This document shows positions 25,270 through 33,009 of a stretch of DNA of 64,000 nucleotides, one piece after another. Position 1 is the stretch's first letter. Each line of letters starts with the position of its first letter. The DNA lies in contig NZ_KI912266.1 of assembly GCF_000235425.2 (NCBI RefSeq), forward strand, positions 3,725,671 through 3,789,670. The letters are read 5' to 3'. Source of the DNA: Pseudofrankia saprophytica. Its GTDB lineage: Bacteria > Actinomycetota > Actinomycetes > Frankiales > Frankiaceae. The notes beneath the pieces are model-generated. The model was given only the letters and a program-made list of their open reading frames with translations, was not told where the DNA came from and did not search any database. The position numbers and the translations under genes were made by a program.

Positions 25270-25504
25270 GTCTCGCCACGCTCGAGACCCGCGGGTGGCA
25301 CCGGGCTCCCGGTTCGGCGAGCACGACCGGTTCTTCCGCGTCGGCTTCGGCCACCTGCGCGTCGGCTTCGGCCACCTGGCGGCCCACGACTTCAGCGCGG
25401 TGCTCGACCGGCCCGCCGCCCCCTCACCGGTTGAGCCTTCCCGCGGTCCGGCGCCTGGGGGCACCAGCGGACCAGCAAGGAGCCCGAAGGAAGCCCGCTT
25501 CTAA
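25270..25504 (+). pseudogene. C-terminal remnant of a PLP-dependent aminotransferase
   Basis: The frame passing through 25295 reads VAPGSRFGEHDRFFRVGFGH, then LAAHDFSAVLDR, the typical last strand and helix of class I/II aminotransferases. A further piece (LETRG) just upstream is in another frame, so a frameshift separates them. A 21-bp tandem duplication (25337-25357 and 25358-25378) repeats RVGFGHL. No catalytic lysine region is present. The remnant is short, so the family assignment is tentative. Confidence 0.5.
25337..25378. repeat. 21-bp perfect tandem duplication
   Basis: Positions 25337-25357 are repeated exactly at 25358-25378, duplicating seven codons within the aminotransferase remnant. 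Confidence 0.9.
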
Positions 25505-25523
25505 GAAAATTAAGATCAACATA

Positions 25524-25554
25524 TTGAAAGTTGAACACAAGTCGGATACAACTT
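25524..25554 (+). promoter_or_regulatory. AT-rich promoter/operator of the DUF2089 operon
   Basis: TTGAAA (25524-25529) and GATACA (25545-25550) could be promoter hexamers with a short spacer. AAGTTG (25528-25533) and CAACTT (25549-25554) form an inverted repeat, so a regulator may bind here. The island is strikingly AT-rich for this genome. Confidence 0.4.
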
Positions 25555-25559
25555 GAAAT

Positions 25560-25937
25560 ATGACAGGGCAAGCGATGGACTGGCAGGAACTCACGAACCT
25601 GACCCGGGGTCAGCCGTTCGCCGTCGAGCGGGTGCGCCTGGCTGGGAGCGGCGTCGCGATCGAGGGCGAGTTCGAGCTGCCGCAACTGGCTCAGCTGGGC
25701 GTCGAGGATCAGGTCTTCGTGACGGCGTTCGTGCGGTGTCACGGTTCCATCAAGGAGATGGAGCGGATCTTCGGGGTGAGCTACCCGACGATCAAGTCGC
25801 GACTGAACCGGATCACGCAGATGCTCGACTTCGTCGAGACCGATCCGGCGCCGTCGCGGGCCGACATCATCGATCGGTTGCGCCGCAGCGAGATCACCGC
25901 CCAGCAGGCATTGGCCGCACTGGAGGGTCGCGGATGA
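25560..25937 (+). CDS. DUF2089-family protein
   Basis: The 125-residue protein (120 from ATG 25575, which has AGGG six bases upstream and may be the true start) matches the DUF2089 pattern. A beta-rich first half (RVRLAGSGVAIEGEFELPQL) is followed by an HTH-like segment (FVRCHGSIKEMERIFGVSYP, then TIKSRLNRI) and a C-terminal SHOCT-like helix pair (ADIIDRLRRSEITAQQALAA). The HTH-like part suggests DNA binding. Its stop overlaps the next start (ATGA). It is the first gene of a three-gene operon with a membrane protein and a SHOCT-like protein, as often seen for this family. Confidence 0.8.
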   Translation: MTGQAMDWQELTNLTRGQPFAVERVRLAGSGVAIEGEFELPQLAQLGVEDQVFVTAFVRCHGSIKEMERIFGVSYPTIKSRLNRITQMLDFVETDPAPSRADIIDRLRRSEITAQQALAALEGRG

Positions 25938-26194
25938 TGCCGCAGCTGGTGACCGCGCGGGTCGAACACCCGGACGGTCGTCCCACCCGGATCTGGGTCC
26001 CGGTACTCCCCGTGGTGCTCGTGCTCTCGCCCTTCGTCGTCCTGGCCGTATTGGTGGCCGCCGTGGCCTGCCTCGTCTACCGCGTCAGCGCGGTGCGGGC
26101 ACTCGGCACCGGTTGGCGCTTCGTCTCCGCGTTGCCCGGCACCCGGGTCGACATCGCGCAGGGCCGAACGGCCGTGCTCATAACCATCCGATAG
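25934..26194 (+). CDS. Small membrane protein of the DUF2089 operon
   Basis: The 86-residue protein has a beta-hairpin-like N-terminus (VTARVEHPDGRPTRIWVPVL) and one long hydrophobic helix (VVLVLSPFVVLAVLVAAVAC), followed by a polar tail. The start overlaps the DUF2089 stop. The family is unnamed, but position and topology match the small membrane partners found beside DUF2089 and YvlB/SHOCT-like genes. It may anchor or signal to them. Confidence 0.7.
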   Translation: MMPQLVTARVEHPDGRPTRIWVPVLPVVLVLSPFVVLAVLVAAVACLVYRVSAVRALGTGWRFVSALPGTRVDIAQGRTAVLITIR

Positions 26195-26203
26195 GAGGAC
26201 CCG

Positions 26204-26626
26204 ATGAACGAACAGCGCAAGGACATCCTCGACATGCTGGCCGAAGGAAAGATCACCGCGGTGGAGGCGGAGCAGCTCATCGCCGCGCTCGAACGGGACC
26301 AGCCGCCGACGGCGTCGAGTCTCGACACCCGGCCGAAGGGCAGGGCGAAGTACCTGCGGGTGGTGGTGAACACCCTGGAGAACGGCGAGCCGGGGCGGGT
26401 CAACGTGCGGGTGCCGCTGCAGCTGCTGCGGGCCGGCGTAAGGCTGGCGGCCCTGATCCCCCCACAGGCACTGGGTCGGGCGAACGTCGAACTGAACAAG
26501 TCGGGCGTGCCGTTCGACCTGACGCAGCTCAAGCCCGAACAGCTCGAGGCACTCGTGGAGCACCTCGACGAGATGACCGTGGAGGTCGACCAGCCCGATG
26601 CCAAGGTGCGTGTCTTCTGCGAGTAG
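26204..26626 (+). CDS. SHOCT-like (YvlB/LiaX N-terminal type) protein
   Basis: The 140-residue protein begins ERKDI-like (MNEQRKDILDMLAEGKITAV, then EAEQLIAALER), the SHOCT-like helix pair found at the N-terminus of YvlB/LiaX-type envelope-stress proteins. A beta-rich domain follows (KYLRVVVNTLENGEPGRVNV) with a conserved-looking VRVPLQLLRAGVRLAALIP segment. GAGGA lies before ATG 26204. It ends a three-gene operon and is followed by two hairpins. A role in envelope-stress sensing is an inference from related proteins. Confidence 0.75.
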   Translation: MNEQRKDILDMLAEGKITAVEAEQLIAALERDQPPTASSLDTRPKGRAKYLRVVVNTLENGEPGRVNVRVPLQLLRAGVRLAALIPPQALGRANVELNKSGVPFDLTQLKPEQLEALVEHLDEMTVEVDQPDAKVRVFCE

Positions 26627-26647
26627 GCGCCGTCCAGTCGGACGGGC

Positions 26648-26679
26648 CCTCGAGAGGGTGCTCGAACACCCTCTCGAGG
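26648..26679 (+). terminator. Terminator of the DUF2089 operon
   Basis: A perfect 13-bp stem (arms 26648-26660 and 26667-26679, loop CTCGAA) lies 22 bases after the stop. A second 11-bp hairpin (26740-26763) follows. Confidence 0.75.
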
Positions 26680-26739
26680 CCGCGCCCGCCGCGGCAGAGC
26701 ACGGTCTGAACTGCCACCCCAAAGCCTAGCCGCAGTCGG

Positions 26740-26763
26740 CGGCCCGCAGCTGGCTGCGGGCCG
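26740..26763. terminator. Second hairpin after the DUF2089 operon
   Basis: CGGCCCGCAGC (26740-26750) pairs with GCTGCGGGCCG (26753-26763). It may be a back-up terminator. Confidence 0.5.
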
Positions 26764-26893
26764 TCTGGGCTGATCGACCACACACTTCAGCGGTAATCGC
26801 CATTTCCTGTCAGCTTGCAGGTGAGTCCGGCGGAAACCCGGGTAGGAGCAGACGACGTAGACGCAGAACGGACACGCAGAGAACGGAGTCGAA

Positions 26894-27325
26894 ATGACGA
26901 GGCCCACGTCAGTGCCCGACACCGCGAACTCGCGGGTCACGGACAGCAACCCGTATGCACTGCCGGACGGGGGAGCCGTCCAGAACGCCGATGGCCAGGC
27001 CGCTCCGCATCCCGGGTACCCGGTTCCGCCGGGCGACCAGACCGGGCTCATGCCCTATCCGGAATCCGGGCAGGAGCAGTATGGCCGCTCGCCCCATCGG
27101 TACGGCGCTGACCCCGCCGGCGAATCCTCCGGCGTCCGCGTGCTGTGGATTCTGGGATTCGTCCTGGGCGTGCTCGGTGTCGTGTTCCCGCTCGCCGGGG
27201 TCGCCGGGGTCGTCTGCGGTGCCGTGGCCTGGGGCAAGGGGAGTAGCCGAGGCAAGACGGCGACGATCGTGGCGATCGTGGGCACGGTGGTCGGTGTGGT
27301 CCTCGGGAGCCTGCTGTACATGTGA
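26894..27325 (+). CDS. DUF4190-type membrane protein
   Basis: The 143-residue protein has an 80-residue polar, Pro/Gly/Tyr-rich N-terminus that is probably cytoplasmic and disordered, then two membrane helices separated by a short loop: VRVLWILGFVLGVLGVVFPL and TATIVAIVGTVVGVVLGSLL. The repeated glycine-rich helices with GKTATIVAIVG fit the DUF4190 family of unknown function, common in actinobacteria. It appears monocistronic and is followed by the first copy of the duplicated terminator element. Confidence 0.75.
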   Translation: MTRPTSVPDTANSRVTDSNPYALPDGGAVQNADGQAAPHPGYPVPPGDQTGLMPYPESGQEQYGRSPHRYGADPAGESSGVRVLWILGFVLGVLGVVFPLAGVAGVVCGAVAWGKGSSRGKTATIVAIVGTVVGVVLGSLLYM

Positions 27326-27335
27326 TCCGTGACCG

Positions 27336-27420
27336 CGTCCCGTCCGGCGACGTGGCGGTCGCCCTCCGATCGACGAGGCCCGAACTGGAATGCCCAGTTC
27401 GGGCCTCGTCGCATCAGGGC
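27336..27420 (+). repeat. Duplicated terminator element, copy 1
   Basis: The element contains a perfect 18-bp stem (27371-27388 / 27394-27411, loop AATGC) preceded by about 35 bp that also match copy 2 at 28481-28566. It lies 10 bases after the DUF4190 gene. Confidence 0.85.
27371..27411 (+). terminator. 18-bp stem terminator in repeat copy 1
   Basis: The perfect stem carries GAGGCC/GGCCTC where copy 2 has GAAGCC/GGCTTC, a compensated change that supports pairing. Confidence 0.85.
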
Positions 27421-27481
27421 ATCCGGTTCAGACGGCTGAGGGCGCGGGAAATTTCGCCCGGTTGACGGGAAAGGCCGGTTC

Positions 27482-28444
27482 GTGCGTAGTGCGGGATACG
27501 GGGGTGTGACGGCGGTGCTGCGTTCGGTGTTCGCGCCCGACGCGCTGCGAGTGGTCGTCGAGGAGGCCTACGGGCTGGTGGTCGAGGGATGCATGCTGTT
27601 GAGGTCGTTCGTGAACGACGTCTACGAGGTCCGTTCCGTGGGCGGGCGTCATGTGCTGAAGATTTACTGCCACGGCCGCCGGTCGAATGCCGAGGTGGCC
27701 TGGGAGCTGGAGTTCGTCGCTCATCTGGCGGCGGCCGGCGTTCCCGTGGCCAGGATCGTGCCGCTCGTGGGCGGCCAGCTCGTCGGTGAATTGGCCGCTC
27801 CGGAAGGCCCTCGACCGTTCGCGCTGTCCGAGCATGTCGACGGGTGTAAGCCCGAGGAGCCGTTCGACGGGACCCTCCACCGCGACTTCGGTCGGCTCGT
27901 TGCGCGGTTGCATACCGCTGGGGACTCGTTCCGCGCTGTTCGACCTGGCAGGGGGTTCATCCTGGAGCGGATGTTGGACGAGCCGCTGGCAGCCGTGCTT
28001 TCCGCGCTTCGCGACCAGCCAGAGACGCGGGATGTCGTTCGTCGGGTCGCGGCTCGGGCTCGGCGCCAGATCGTCGAGCATGCCGACGGTCTCGACCGTG
28101 GGCCCTGCCACGGCGACGTGTCGTTGGATAACATTCGTCTCACCAGCGGCGGTCTGGTCATTTATGATTTTGATCTCGCCGGTGATGGGTGGCGCGCGAG
28201 CGACCTGACCGGGGTGCGCGCCACGCCGTTCTGGGACGCGTTCGCCGCCGGATATACCGAGGTCCGCCCGCTCGGCCCGCGCGATCTGGCTGTCCTGCCC
28301 TGGCTCGCGGTCGCGGGTACGGTAGCCAACCTGCGGTTCCATCTCGTCGACAAGCCCCGGTTCCGCGGTACCGAGTCCGTCGACGAAGGCTGGGCCGCAC
28401 GGGAGCTGGCCAGCCTTCAGGCGATCGCCGACGACCTGATCTGA
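27482..28444 (+). CDS. Phosphotransferase (APH/choline-kinase-like family)
   Basis: The 320-residue protein has the small-molecule kinase fold: a nucleotide lobe with HVLKIY (K60), a Brenner-type catalytic loop CHGDVSLDNI (D212, N217) and the metal-binding IYDFDLAG (D229). Such enzymes phosphorylate hydroxyl groups of aminoglycosides, homoserine, choline or other compounds; the substrate cannot be told. GTG 27482 is the first start giving the full N-lobe; no strong Shine-Dalgarno sequence is visible. The gene lies alone between two copies of the same terminator element, which could mark an insertion. Confidence 0.85.
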   Translation: MRSAGYGGVTAVLRSVFAPDALRVVVEEAYGLVVEGCMLLRSFVNDVYEVRSVGGRHVLKIYCHGRRSNAEVAWELEFVAHLAAAGVPVARIVPLVGGQLVGELAAPEGPRPFALSEHVDGCKPEEPFDGTLHRDFGRLVARLHTAGDSFRAVRPGRGFILERMLDEPLAAVLSALRDQPETRDVVRRVAARARRQIVEHADGLDRGPCHGDVSLDNIRLTSGGLVIYDFDLAGDGWRASDLTGVRATPFWDAFAAGYTEVRPLGPRDLAVLPWLAVAGTVANLRFHLVDKPRFRGTESVDEGWAARELASLQAIADDLI

Positions 28445-28480
28445 CCGGTCCAGCCAGGCCGGTGATGGCGGCGACGGCCA

Positions 28481-28566
28481 CGTCCCAGCTGGCGACGCGA
28501 CGGTCGCCTTCCGCGATCGACGAAGCCCGAACTGGATGCCCAGTTCGGGCTTCGTCGTATGTCAGG
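28481..28566 (+). repeat. Duplicated terminator element, copy 2
   Basis: About 85 bp similar to 27336-27420 in the same orientation, with a few substitutions and one- to two-base indels. Confidence 0.85.
28518..28557. terminator. 18-bp stem terminator in repeat copy 2
   Basis: Arms 28518-28535 and 28540-28557 pair perfectly (loop ATGC). It sits just before the end of the convergent kinase gene (28562) and may serve both directions. Confidence 0.85.
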
Positions 28567-29770
28567 GATCGATCCTGGTTGGGAATGTGATCCGCAGGCT
28601 CAGCCCTCCGTCGTTGCCGGGCTGGGCGGTGACGCGCGCGTGGTGGCTGTCAGCGATGGCCTTGACGATCGCGAGGCCGAGGCCGAACCCACGCCGGCCG
28701 GTATCGCCTGCCTGGTTGGGTCGGCCACGCCGGAACGGTTCGAAGAGTCCGTCGATGTCGTGGGGGAGGAGTCGCGGGCCGCTGTTGGCGATGATGAGGT
28801 GCGCGTGGGCGTCGGTCATCTCGGTGCGGATGGTGATCCAGCCGCCGGGCACGTTGTGGTCGATGGCGTTCTCGACGAGGTTGCGGACGAGCTGGTGAAG
28901 CAGGATGGGGTCTCCGAGCACCGGAGCCGCCGTGAGGTTGGCGTCGATCCGAGGGCTCGTCGGATTGTCCGTGCCGGTTTGGATGAGGATGTCCGCCGCC
29001 ATGTCAGCGAGGTCGACGGGCATGGGTTCAGTGAGTTCGTTGCCGCCGTCGGCGAGGGTCAGGAGCCTGTCGACGAGGTCGGCGTTCCTCGCGTTGACGG
29101 CCAGCAGGCGCTCGGCGAGGTGCACGGTGTCTGGATGCGCGCCGGGCTTGGTGGCCGCGAGCTCGATCACGGCTCGTTCGAGTGCGAGCGGGGTGCGAAG
29201 CTCGTGGGAGGCGCTCGCGACGAAACGGCGTTGGCCGTCGAATGCGCGGTCGAGGGACTCGAGCATGGCGTCGAAGGCGTCGGCGAGCCGTTTGATGTCG
29301 TCGCTGGGCCCGGAGAGCCCGATGCGTCGGCCCAGATCGCGCTGGGGGCCGGTGGACCGGGCGATCTGTCCAGCGGCGATGGTGATGGTCTGGAGCGGTC
29401 GTAGGCCGCGTCCGGCGAGGATCCAACCGGTGCCCGCGGTGGCGAGGCTGATGACCAGAACGATGCCGCTGCCCGGCACGAGCAGCGTGTCGAGGGCGGC
29501 GTTCCTGATCTTCTCCTCGTTGTCCCTGATCTGGTCGACGAGCTCGTCGAGGCTGATCCGGTTTCCGTTGGGCGTGGTGATCGTCGCTTCTCTCGACTGG
29601 CCGGCCTTCTGCCGGAGGGCGGCGATGCGGGAGTCGGAGTCTCCGGCGAGCCTGGCATCGAGACGGGCCTGGACGACCAGGTAGAGCAGCGTCAGGATGA
29701 CCGCCCCGGCGAGGAGGGACAGCATTCCGTAGAGAATGGTGAGGCGGGCGCGCAGGCTCAGGCGGCTCAT
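28562..29770 (-). CDS. Two-component sensor histidine kinase
   Basis: The 402-residue protein has membrane helices at about 11-33 and 100-120 flanking a short extracytoplasmic loop, a HAMP region, the H-box ASASHELRTPLA with H189, and an ATPase domain with N-box (LVRNLVENAIDHN), the F-box-like GLFEPFRRG and the G-box GFGLGLAIVKAI. The ATG at 29770 overlaps the response-regulator stop (ATGA). The small sensor loop and the divergent ABC export genes suggest sensing of an envelope-active compound, in the manner of VncRS- or CpxA-like systems. Confidence 0.9.
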   Translation of the reverse strand: MSRLSLRARLTILYGMLSLLAGAVILTLLYLVVQARLDARLAGDSDSRIAALRQKAGQSREATITTPNGNRISLDELVDQIRDNEEKIRNAALDTLLVPGSGIVLVISLATAGTGWILAGRGLRPLQTITIAAGQIARSTGPQRDLGRRIGLSGPSDDIKRLADAFDAMLESLDRAFDGQRRFVASASHELRTPLALERAVIELAATKPGAHPDTVHLAERLLAVNARNADLVDRLLTLADGGNELTEPMPVDLADMAADILIQTGTDNPTSPRIDANLTAAPVLGDPILLHQLVRNLVENAIDHNVPGGWITIRTEMTDAHAHLIIANSGPRLLPHDIDGLFEPFRRGRPNQAGDTGRRGFGLGLAIVKAIADSHHARVTAQPGNDGGLSLRITFPTRIDP

Positions 29771-30438
29771 GGGATGCGGTATCCCGCCGCTGGCAGCGTT
29801 TCGATCAGCTGGGGTGTGCCGAGTTTGCGGCGCAACTTCATCACCGTCACGCGGACGGTGTTGGTGAAGGGATCGATGTTCTCGTCCCAGACCTTCTCCA
29901 GCAGTCGTTCGGCGGACAGGACCCCGCCGTCGGCGCGGAGGAGCTCGACGAGGAGCGCGTATTCCTTGTTCGTGAGCATGACTGGTCGGTCGTCGCGGGT
30001 GACGGTTCGGCTGGTCTGGTCCACCCGCAGTCCGGAGCGTTCGAGAACCGGTGCGGCGGCAGGCAGGGTGCGCCGCGCCAGGGCGTGCACCCGGGCGGAC
30101 AGCTCGGCCAGCGCGAAGGGTTTGACCAGGTAGTCGTCGGCGCCGATCGCGAGTCCTTCGACGCGGGCGCGAATCGCCGAGGCGGCGGTGAGCATCAGGA
30201 TCCGGGTCGGGCGCCTGGCCGCCACGATCGCGCGGCAGACGTCGTCGCCGTGCACGACTGGCAGGTCTCGGTCCAGGACCACGACGTCGTAGTCGTGGGC
30301 GGCGCACTTCTCCAGGGCCTCGCCGCCGTCGTGGGCGACGTCGACCGCGAACGACTCCCGGGCCAACGCCTCGCGCAGCGCGTCGGCGAGCTGCGGCTCG
30401 TCTTCCACGATCATCACCCGAACCACGGCGCTGCCCAC
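29767..30438 (-). CDS. OmpR/PhoB-family response regulator
   Basis: The 223-residue protein has a receiver domain (VMIVEDEP with the acidic pocket, phospho-acceptor D56 in VVLDRDLP, and the conserved lysine in DDYLVKPFAL) and a winged-helix DNA-binding domain (VMLTNKEYALLVELLRADGG, VTVMKLRRKLG). GTG 30438 is supported by AGGAG. It is the first gene of the two-component operon. Direct repeats upstream (30481-30501) are its likely binding site, controlling itself and the divergent export operon. Confidence 0.92.
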   Translation of the reverse strand: MGSAVVRVMIVEDEPQLADALREALARESFAVDVAHDGGEALEKCAAHDYDVVVLDRDLPVVHGDDVCRAIVAARRPTRILMLTAASAIRARVEGLAIGADDYLVKPFALAELSARVHALARRTLPAAAPVLERSGLRVDQTSRTVTRDDRPVMLTNKEYALLVELLRADGGVLSAERLLEKVWDENIDPFTNTVRVTVMKLRRKLGTPQLIETLPAAGYRIP

Positions 30439-30480
30439 CCCTCTCCTGACCGGTGACCTGTGCAGCGTGCCGCACCTCGC

Positions 30481-30526
30481 ATAACCAGCGGATAACCAGC
30501 GCCGCCCGCCGTTACGGCGTGGTTAT
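30481..30526. promoter_or_regulatory. Candidate response-regulator binding site
   Basis: ATAACCAGCG occurs at 30481-30490 and 30492-30501, an 11-bp period as used by OmpR-type dimers, with an inverted GGTTAT at 30521-30526. It is central between the response-regulator gene and the export operon. Confidence 0.6.
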
Positions 30527-30590
30527 CGGCGGCGCCGTCCACTGGGCGGTGTGCTTGGGCGCCGTCCCGGCCTGGTGATGGAGGAAGCGG

Positions 30591-31088
30591 ATGATTCGAA
30601 CCACGACGCGACCGTTTGCGGCCGCGACGGTCGGCCTGAGCCTGGTGGCGGCGGTGCTGGCCGGGTGCGGCTCCGGGGCAGGCGCGAGCGCGGCGCCTGG
30701 CGGTAGTGCCGCGGCGACGCCGCCAGCTCAGACCTACGCCGAGTGTATGCGCGACCACGGTATCGACATGGCTGACCCGGATCCATCCACCGGCGTTCCG
30801 CAGCTCGGCGAGGGCGCCGATCCGGCCGATCCGGCCGTCAAGGAGGCCTTGTCGGCCTGCCAGAGCCTTCTGCCCGCAGGCGGCCGAGGAGAGCCGAGCG
30901 ACGCGGACCTCGACGTCTACGTCGCCTTCGCGCAGTGCATGCGCGACAACGGCCTACCTGACTTCCCCGACCCACAGCCTGGTTCATCCGGTGGCCTGTT
31001 CGCCGGCGCCGATGTCGACCGCGACGATCCGGCGTTCCAGCAGGCCGCCCAGCACTGCCAGGGCATCCTCGACGAGGCCGGCGCGTGA
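30591..31088 (+). CDS. Small lipoprotein of the export operon
   Basis: The 165-residue protein has a signal peptide with lipobox VLAGC (C26) and then a low-complexity segment. Two similar parts each carry a CMRDxG motif (ECMRDHGIDMADPDP and QCMRDNGLPDFPDP) with paired cysteines later (SACQSLL and QHCQGIL). This duplicated, cysteine-containing lipoprotein type is regularly found before MacA-like adaptor genes in actinobacteria. Its role is unknown; it may help capture the substrate outside the membrane. GTGA links its stop to the adaptor start. Confidence 0.75.
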   Translation: MIRTTTRPFAAATVGLSLVAAVLAGCGSGAGASAAPGGSAAATPPAQTYAECMRDHGIDMADPDPSTGVPQLGEGADPADPAVKEALSACQSLLPAGGRGEPSDADLDVYVAFAQCMRDNGLPDFPDPQPGSSGGLFAGADVDRDDPAFQQAAQHCQGILDEAGA

Positions 31089-32302
31089 CCATGGCCGAGA
31101 GCGGGACGAACGAGACAGAGCCGGGGGAGCGGGGCACGACCGCCCCGCCGGCGGCGGCCGAGCGGACGACCGGTGGTCGGCGTGCGCCGAGCGGGCCCGG
31201 CGCGCGGGCGCTGATCGCCCGGCTGGTGGCCTCGCCGCGGCGCCCATCCGGCCGGCACCTGCTCGTCGTCGCGGGCGCGGGAGTCGTCTCGCTGATCGTC
31301 GCCGCCGCGGTGGGATTCGGCGGCGGCTCGCCGGGGCAATCGAGCAACCCGGTTCCCGCGGCGACCGCGACGGTCGAACGGGGCACCCTCACCCAGACCC
31401 AGCAGGTCGGCGGCCTTATCTCCTACGGCGAGCCGGTCGGGCTCGTCGCCCAGCAACAGTCCGGAGTCGTCACCTGGATCGCCGCGCCGGGAACGACGGT
31501 GAAGATCGGCCAACCCGTCTATGCGGTCGACGGCAGGCCGGTCATTCTGCTGCACGGCACCGCGACGCCGTATCGGACGCTCGCCGCTGGCACGGTCGGG
31601 CCCGATGTGAAGGAGCTGGAAGCCAGTCTCAAGGAGCTCGGCTACCTCGGCGCCGGTGTCACCGCCGACGACACCTTCGATGCCGCCACCGTCTCGGCTG
31701 TGCAGGCGTGGCAGGGGAAGAGCGGGCTACCCGTCACGGGGACCGTCCCGCCTGACCAGATCTTCGTCCATGACGGCGACATCCGGGTCGCCCTGCAGAC
31801 CACCCCGGTCGGCAGCCATTTGGGCCTGCAACCCAACCAGCAGGTCATCACGTTCAGCGGCACCAGACAGGTCGCGTCGATCCCGTTGGACGTGTCCCTG
31901 CAGCATCTCGTCCGCACCGGCGACCCGGCGACCGTCACCCTTCCGACCGGTCAGCGGCTTGGTGGCACGGTCAGCAGCGTTGGCACCGTCGCGCAGACCA
32001 TCGAGGAGCAGAAGAAGACCTTCGTCACCGTGATCGTGTCCTTTGATGATCCCTCCGCGCTCGCCGGTGGCTTCGACTCGTCGCCGGTAACACTGACGAT
32101 CGTCACGGGGCAGCGGCTGGACGTGCTGAGCGTGCCGATCACTGCGCTGATGGCGAACCCGCACGGCGGGTATGCGGTCCAGACGGTCCGGGACGAGCAC
32201 GCGACGCTCGTACCCGTCACCACCGGCATGTTCGCGAACGGCAGGGTCGAGATCAGCGGCGCGGGCATCGTCGAGGGCGCCGCCGTGCGCGTCGCCCAAT
32301 GA
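31085..32302 (+). CDS. Periplasmic adaptor-like subunit (MacA/HlyD type) with peptidoglycan-binding domain
   Basis: The 405-residue protein has a cytoplasmic N-terminus, one membrane helix near 60-80 ([20 protein letters not shown]) and an adaptor region starting [21 protein letters not shown] peptidoglycan_binding_1 module is inserted ([20 protein letters not shown], then [20 protein letters not shown]), and the protein ends in beta-barrel and membrane-proximal domains ([20 protein letters not shown]). It would connect the ABC pump to the cell wall. Start GTG 31085 overlaps the lipoprotein stop, and its stop overlaps the ATPase start. Confidence 0.87.
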   Translation: MTMAESGTNETEPGERGTTAPPAAAERTTGGRRAPSGPGARALIARLVASPRRPSGRHLLVVAGAGVVSLIVAAAVGFGGGSPGQSSNPVPAATATVERGTLTQTQQVGGLISYGEPVGLVAQQQSGVVTWIAAPGTTVKIGQPVYAVDGRPVILLHGTATPYRTLAAGTVGPDVKELEASLKELGYLGAGVTADDTFDAATVSAVQAWQGKSGLPVTGTVPPDQIFVHDGDIRVALQTTPVGSHLGLQPNQQVITFSGTRQVASIPLDVSLQHLVRTGDPATVTLPTGQRLGGTVSSVGTVAQTIEEQKKTFVTVIVSFDDPSALAGGFDSSPVTLTIVTGQRLDVLSVPITALMANPHGGYAVQTVRDEHATLVPVTTGMFANGRVEISGAGIVEGAAVRVAQ

Positions 32303-33009
32303 ACGCCGCGGCGACCACCGTCGTCGTCCTCGACCGGGTGTCCAGGTGCTTTGGCCGGGTCAGCGCCCTGGTGGACGTCAGCCTGCGGATCGACCATGGC
32401 GAGCTTGTCGGCATCGTCGGGCCTTCCGGGTCAGGCAAGTCGACGATGCTCAACCTGCTCGGCACCCTAGACGGGCCAACCACCGGAACGGTCACCATCG
32501 AGGGCGAGCCAGTCCACGCGCTGAGTGACCATCAACGGTCGGCGCTGCGCGCCCACCGCATCGGGTTCATCTTCCAACAGTTCCACCTCGCGCCCGGCGT
32601 CCCGGCGTTGGAGAACGTGGCCGACGGCCTGCTGTACGCCGGCGTGCGCCGGGTGGAACGGCTCGAACGCGCACGCGCAACTCTTGCCCGAGTCGGGCTC
32701 GATCACCGGATCCACCACAGGCCGCACGAGCTGTCCGGCGGCGAACGCCAGCGCGTCGCGATCGCCCGCGCTGTCGTCGGCGGGCCCGCGCTGCTGCTCG
32801 CCGACGAACCGACCGGCAACCTCGACTCGTCGGCAGGGGCCGAGGTGATGGCCCTGCTCCGAGAACTCCACCGCGCTGGAACCACCGTCGTGATCATTAC
32901 GCATGACCGCGACATCGCCACCGCCCTGCCAAGACGCATCGAGATGCGAGACGGCCGCAAGGTCGCCGACACCGCCGACATTCCTTCGCTCCGGGGGGCT
33001 CTTACATGA
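32299..33009 (+). CDS. ABC transporter ATP-binding protein (MacB/LolD type)
   Basis: The 236-residue ATPase has Walker A GPSGSGKS (41-48), the Q-loop FIFQQFHL, the signature [14 protein letters not shown], Walker [13 protein letters not shown] and the H-loop TH. The combination with a single FtsX-like permease is typical of MacB/LolD-type mechanotransmission systems. The start overlaps the adaptor stop and its stop overlaps the permease start (ATGA both times), indicating strict stoichiometric coupling. Confidence 0.95.
   Translation: MNAAATTVVVLDRVSRCFGRVSALVDVSLRIDHGELVGIVGPSGSGKSTMLNLLGTLDGPTTGTVTIEGEPVHALSDHQRSALRAHRIGFIFQQFHLAPGVPALENVADGLLYAGVRRVERLERARATLARVGLDHRIHHRPHELSGGERQRVAIARAVVGGPALLLADEPTGNLDSSAGAEVMALLRELHRAGTTVVIITHDRDIATALPRRIEMRDGRKVADTADIPSLRGALT

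Larger units (their letters stand above)
25213..25559. other. 347-bp region: aminotransferase remnant and AT-rich promoter
   Basis: After the hairpin, the segment about 25270-25504 holds a broken aminotransferase end (listed separately). From 25505 the sequence becomes sharply AT-rich and forms the probable promoter of the DUF2089 operon. Confidence 0.5.

Noticed and set aside
30078-30438. Read-through of the kinase frame into the response-regulator region as one long protein
   Set aside because: Kinase and regulator are in different frames with an ATGA overlap; the upstream extension of the kinase frame is Arg-rich and antifamily.
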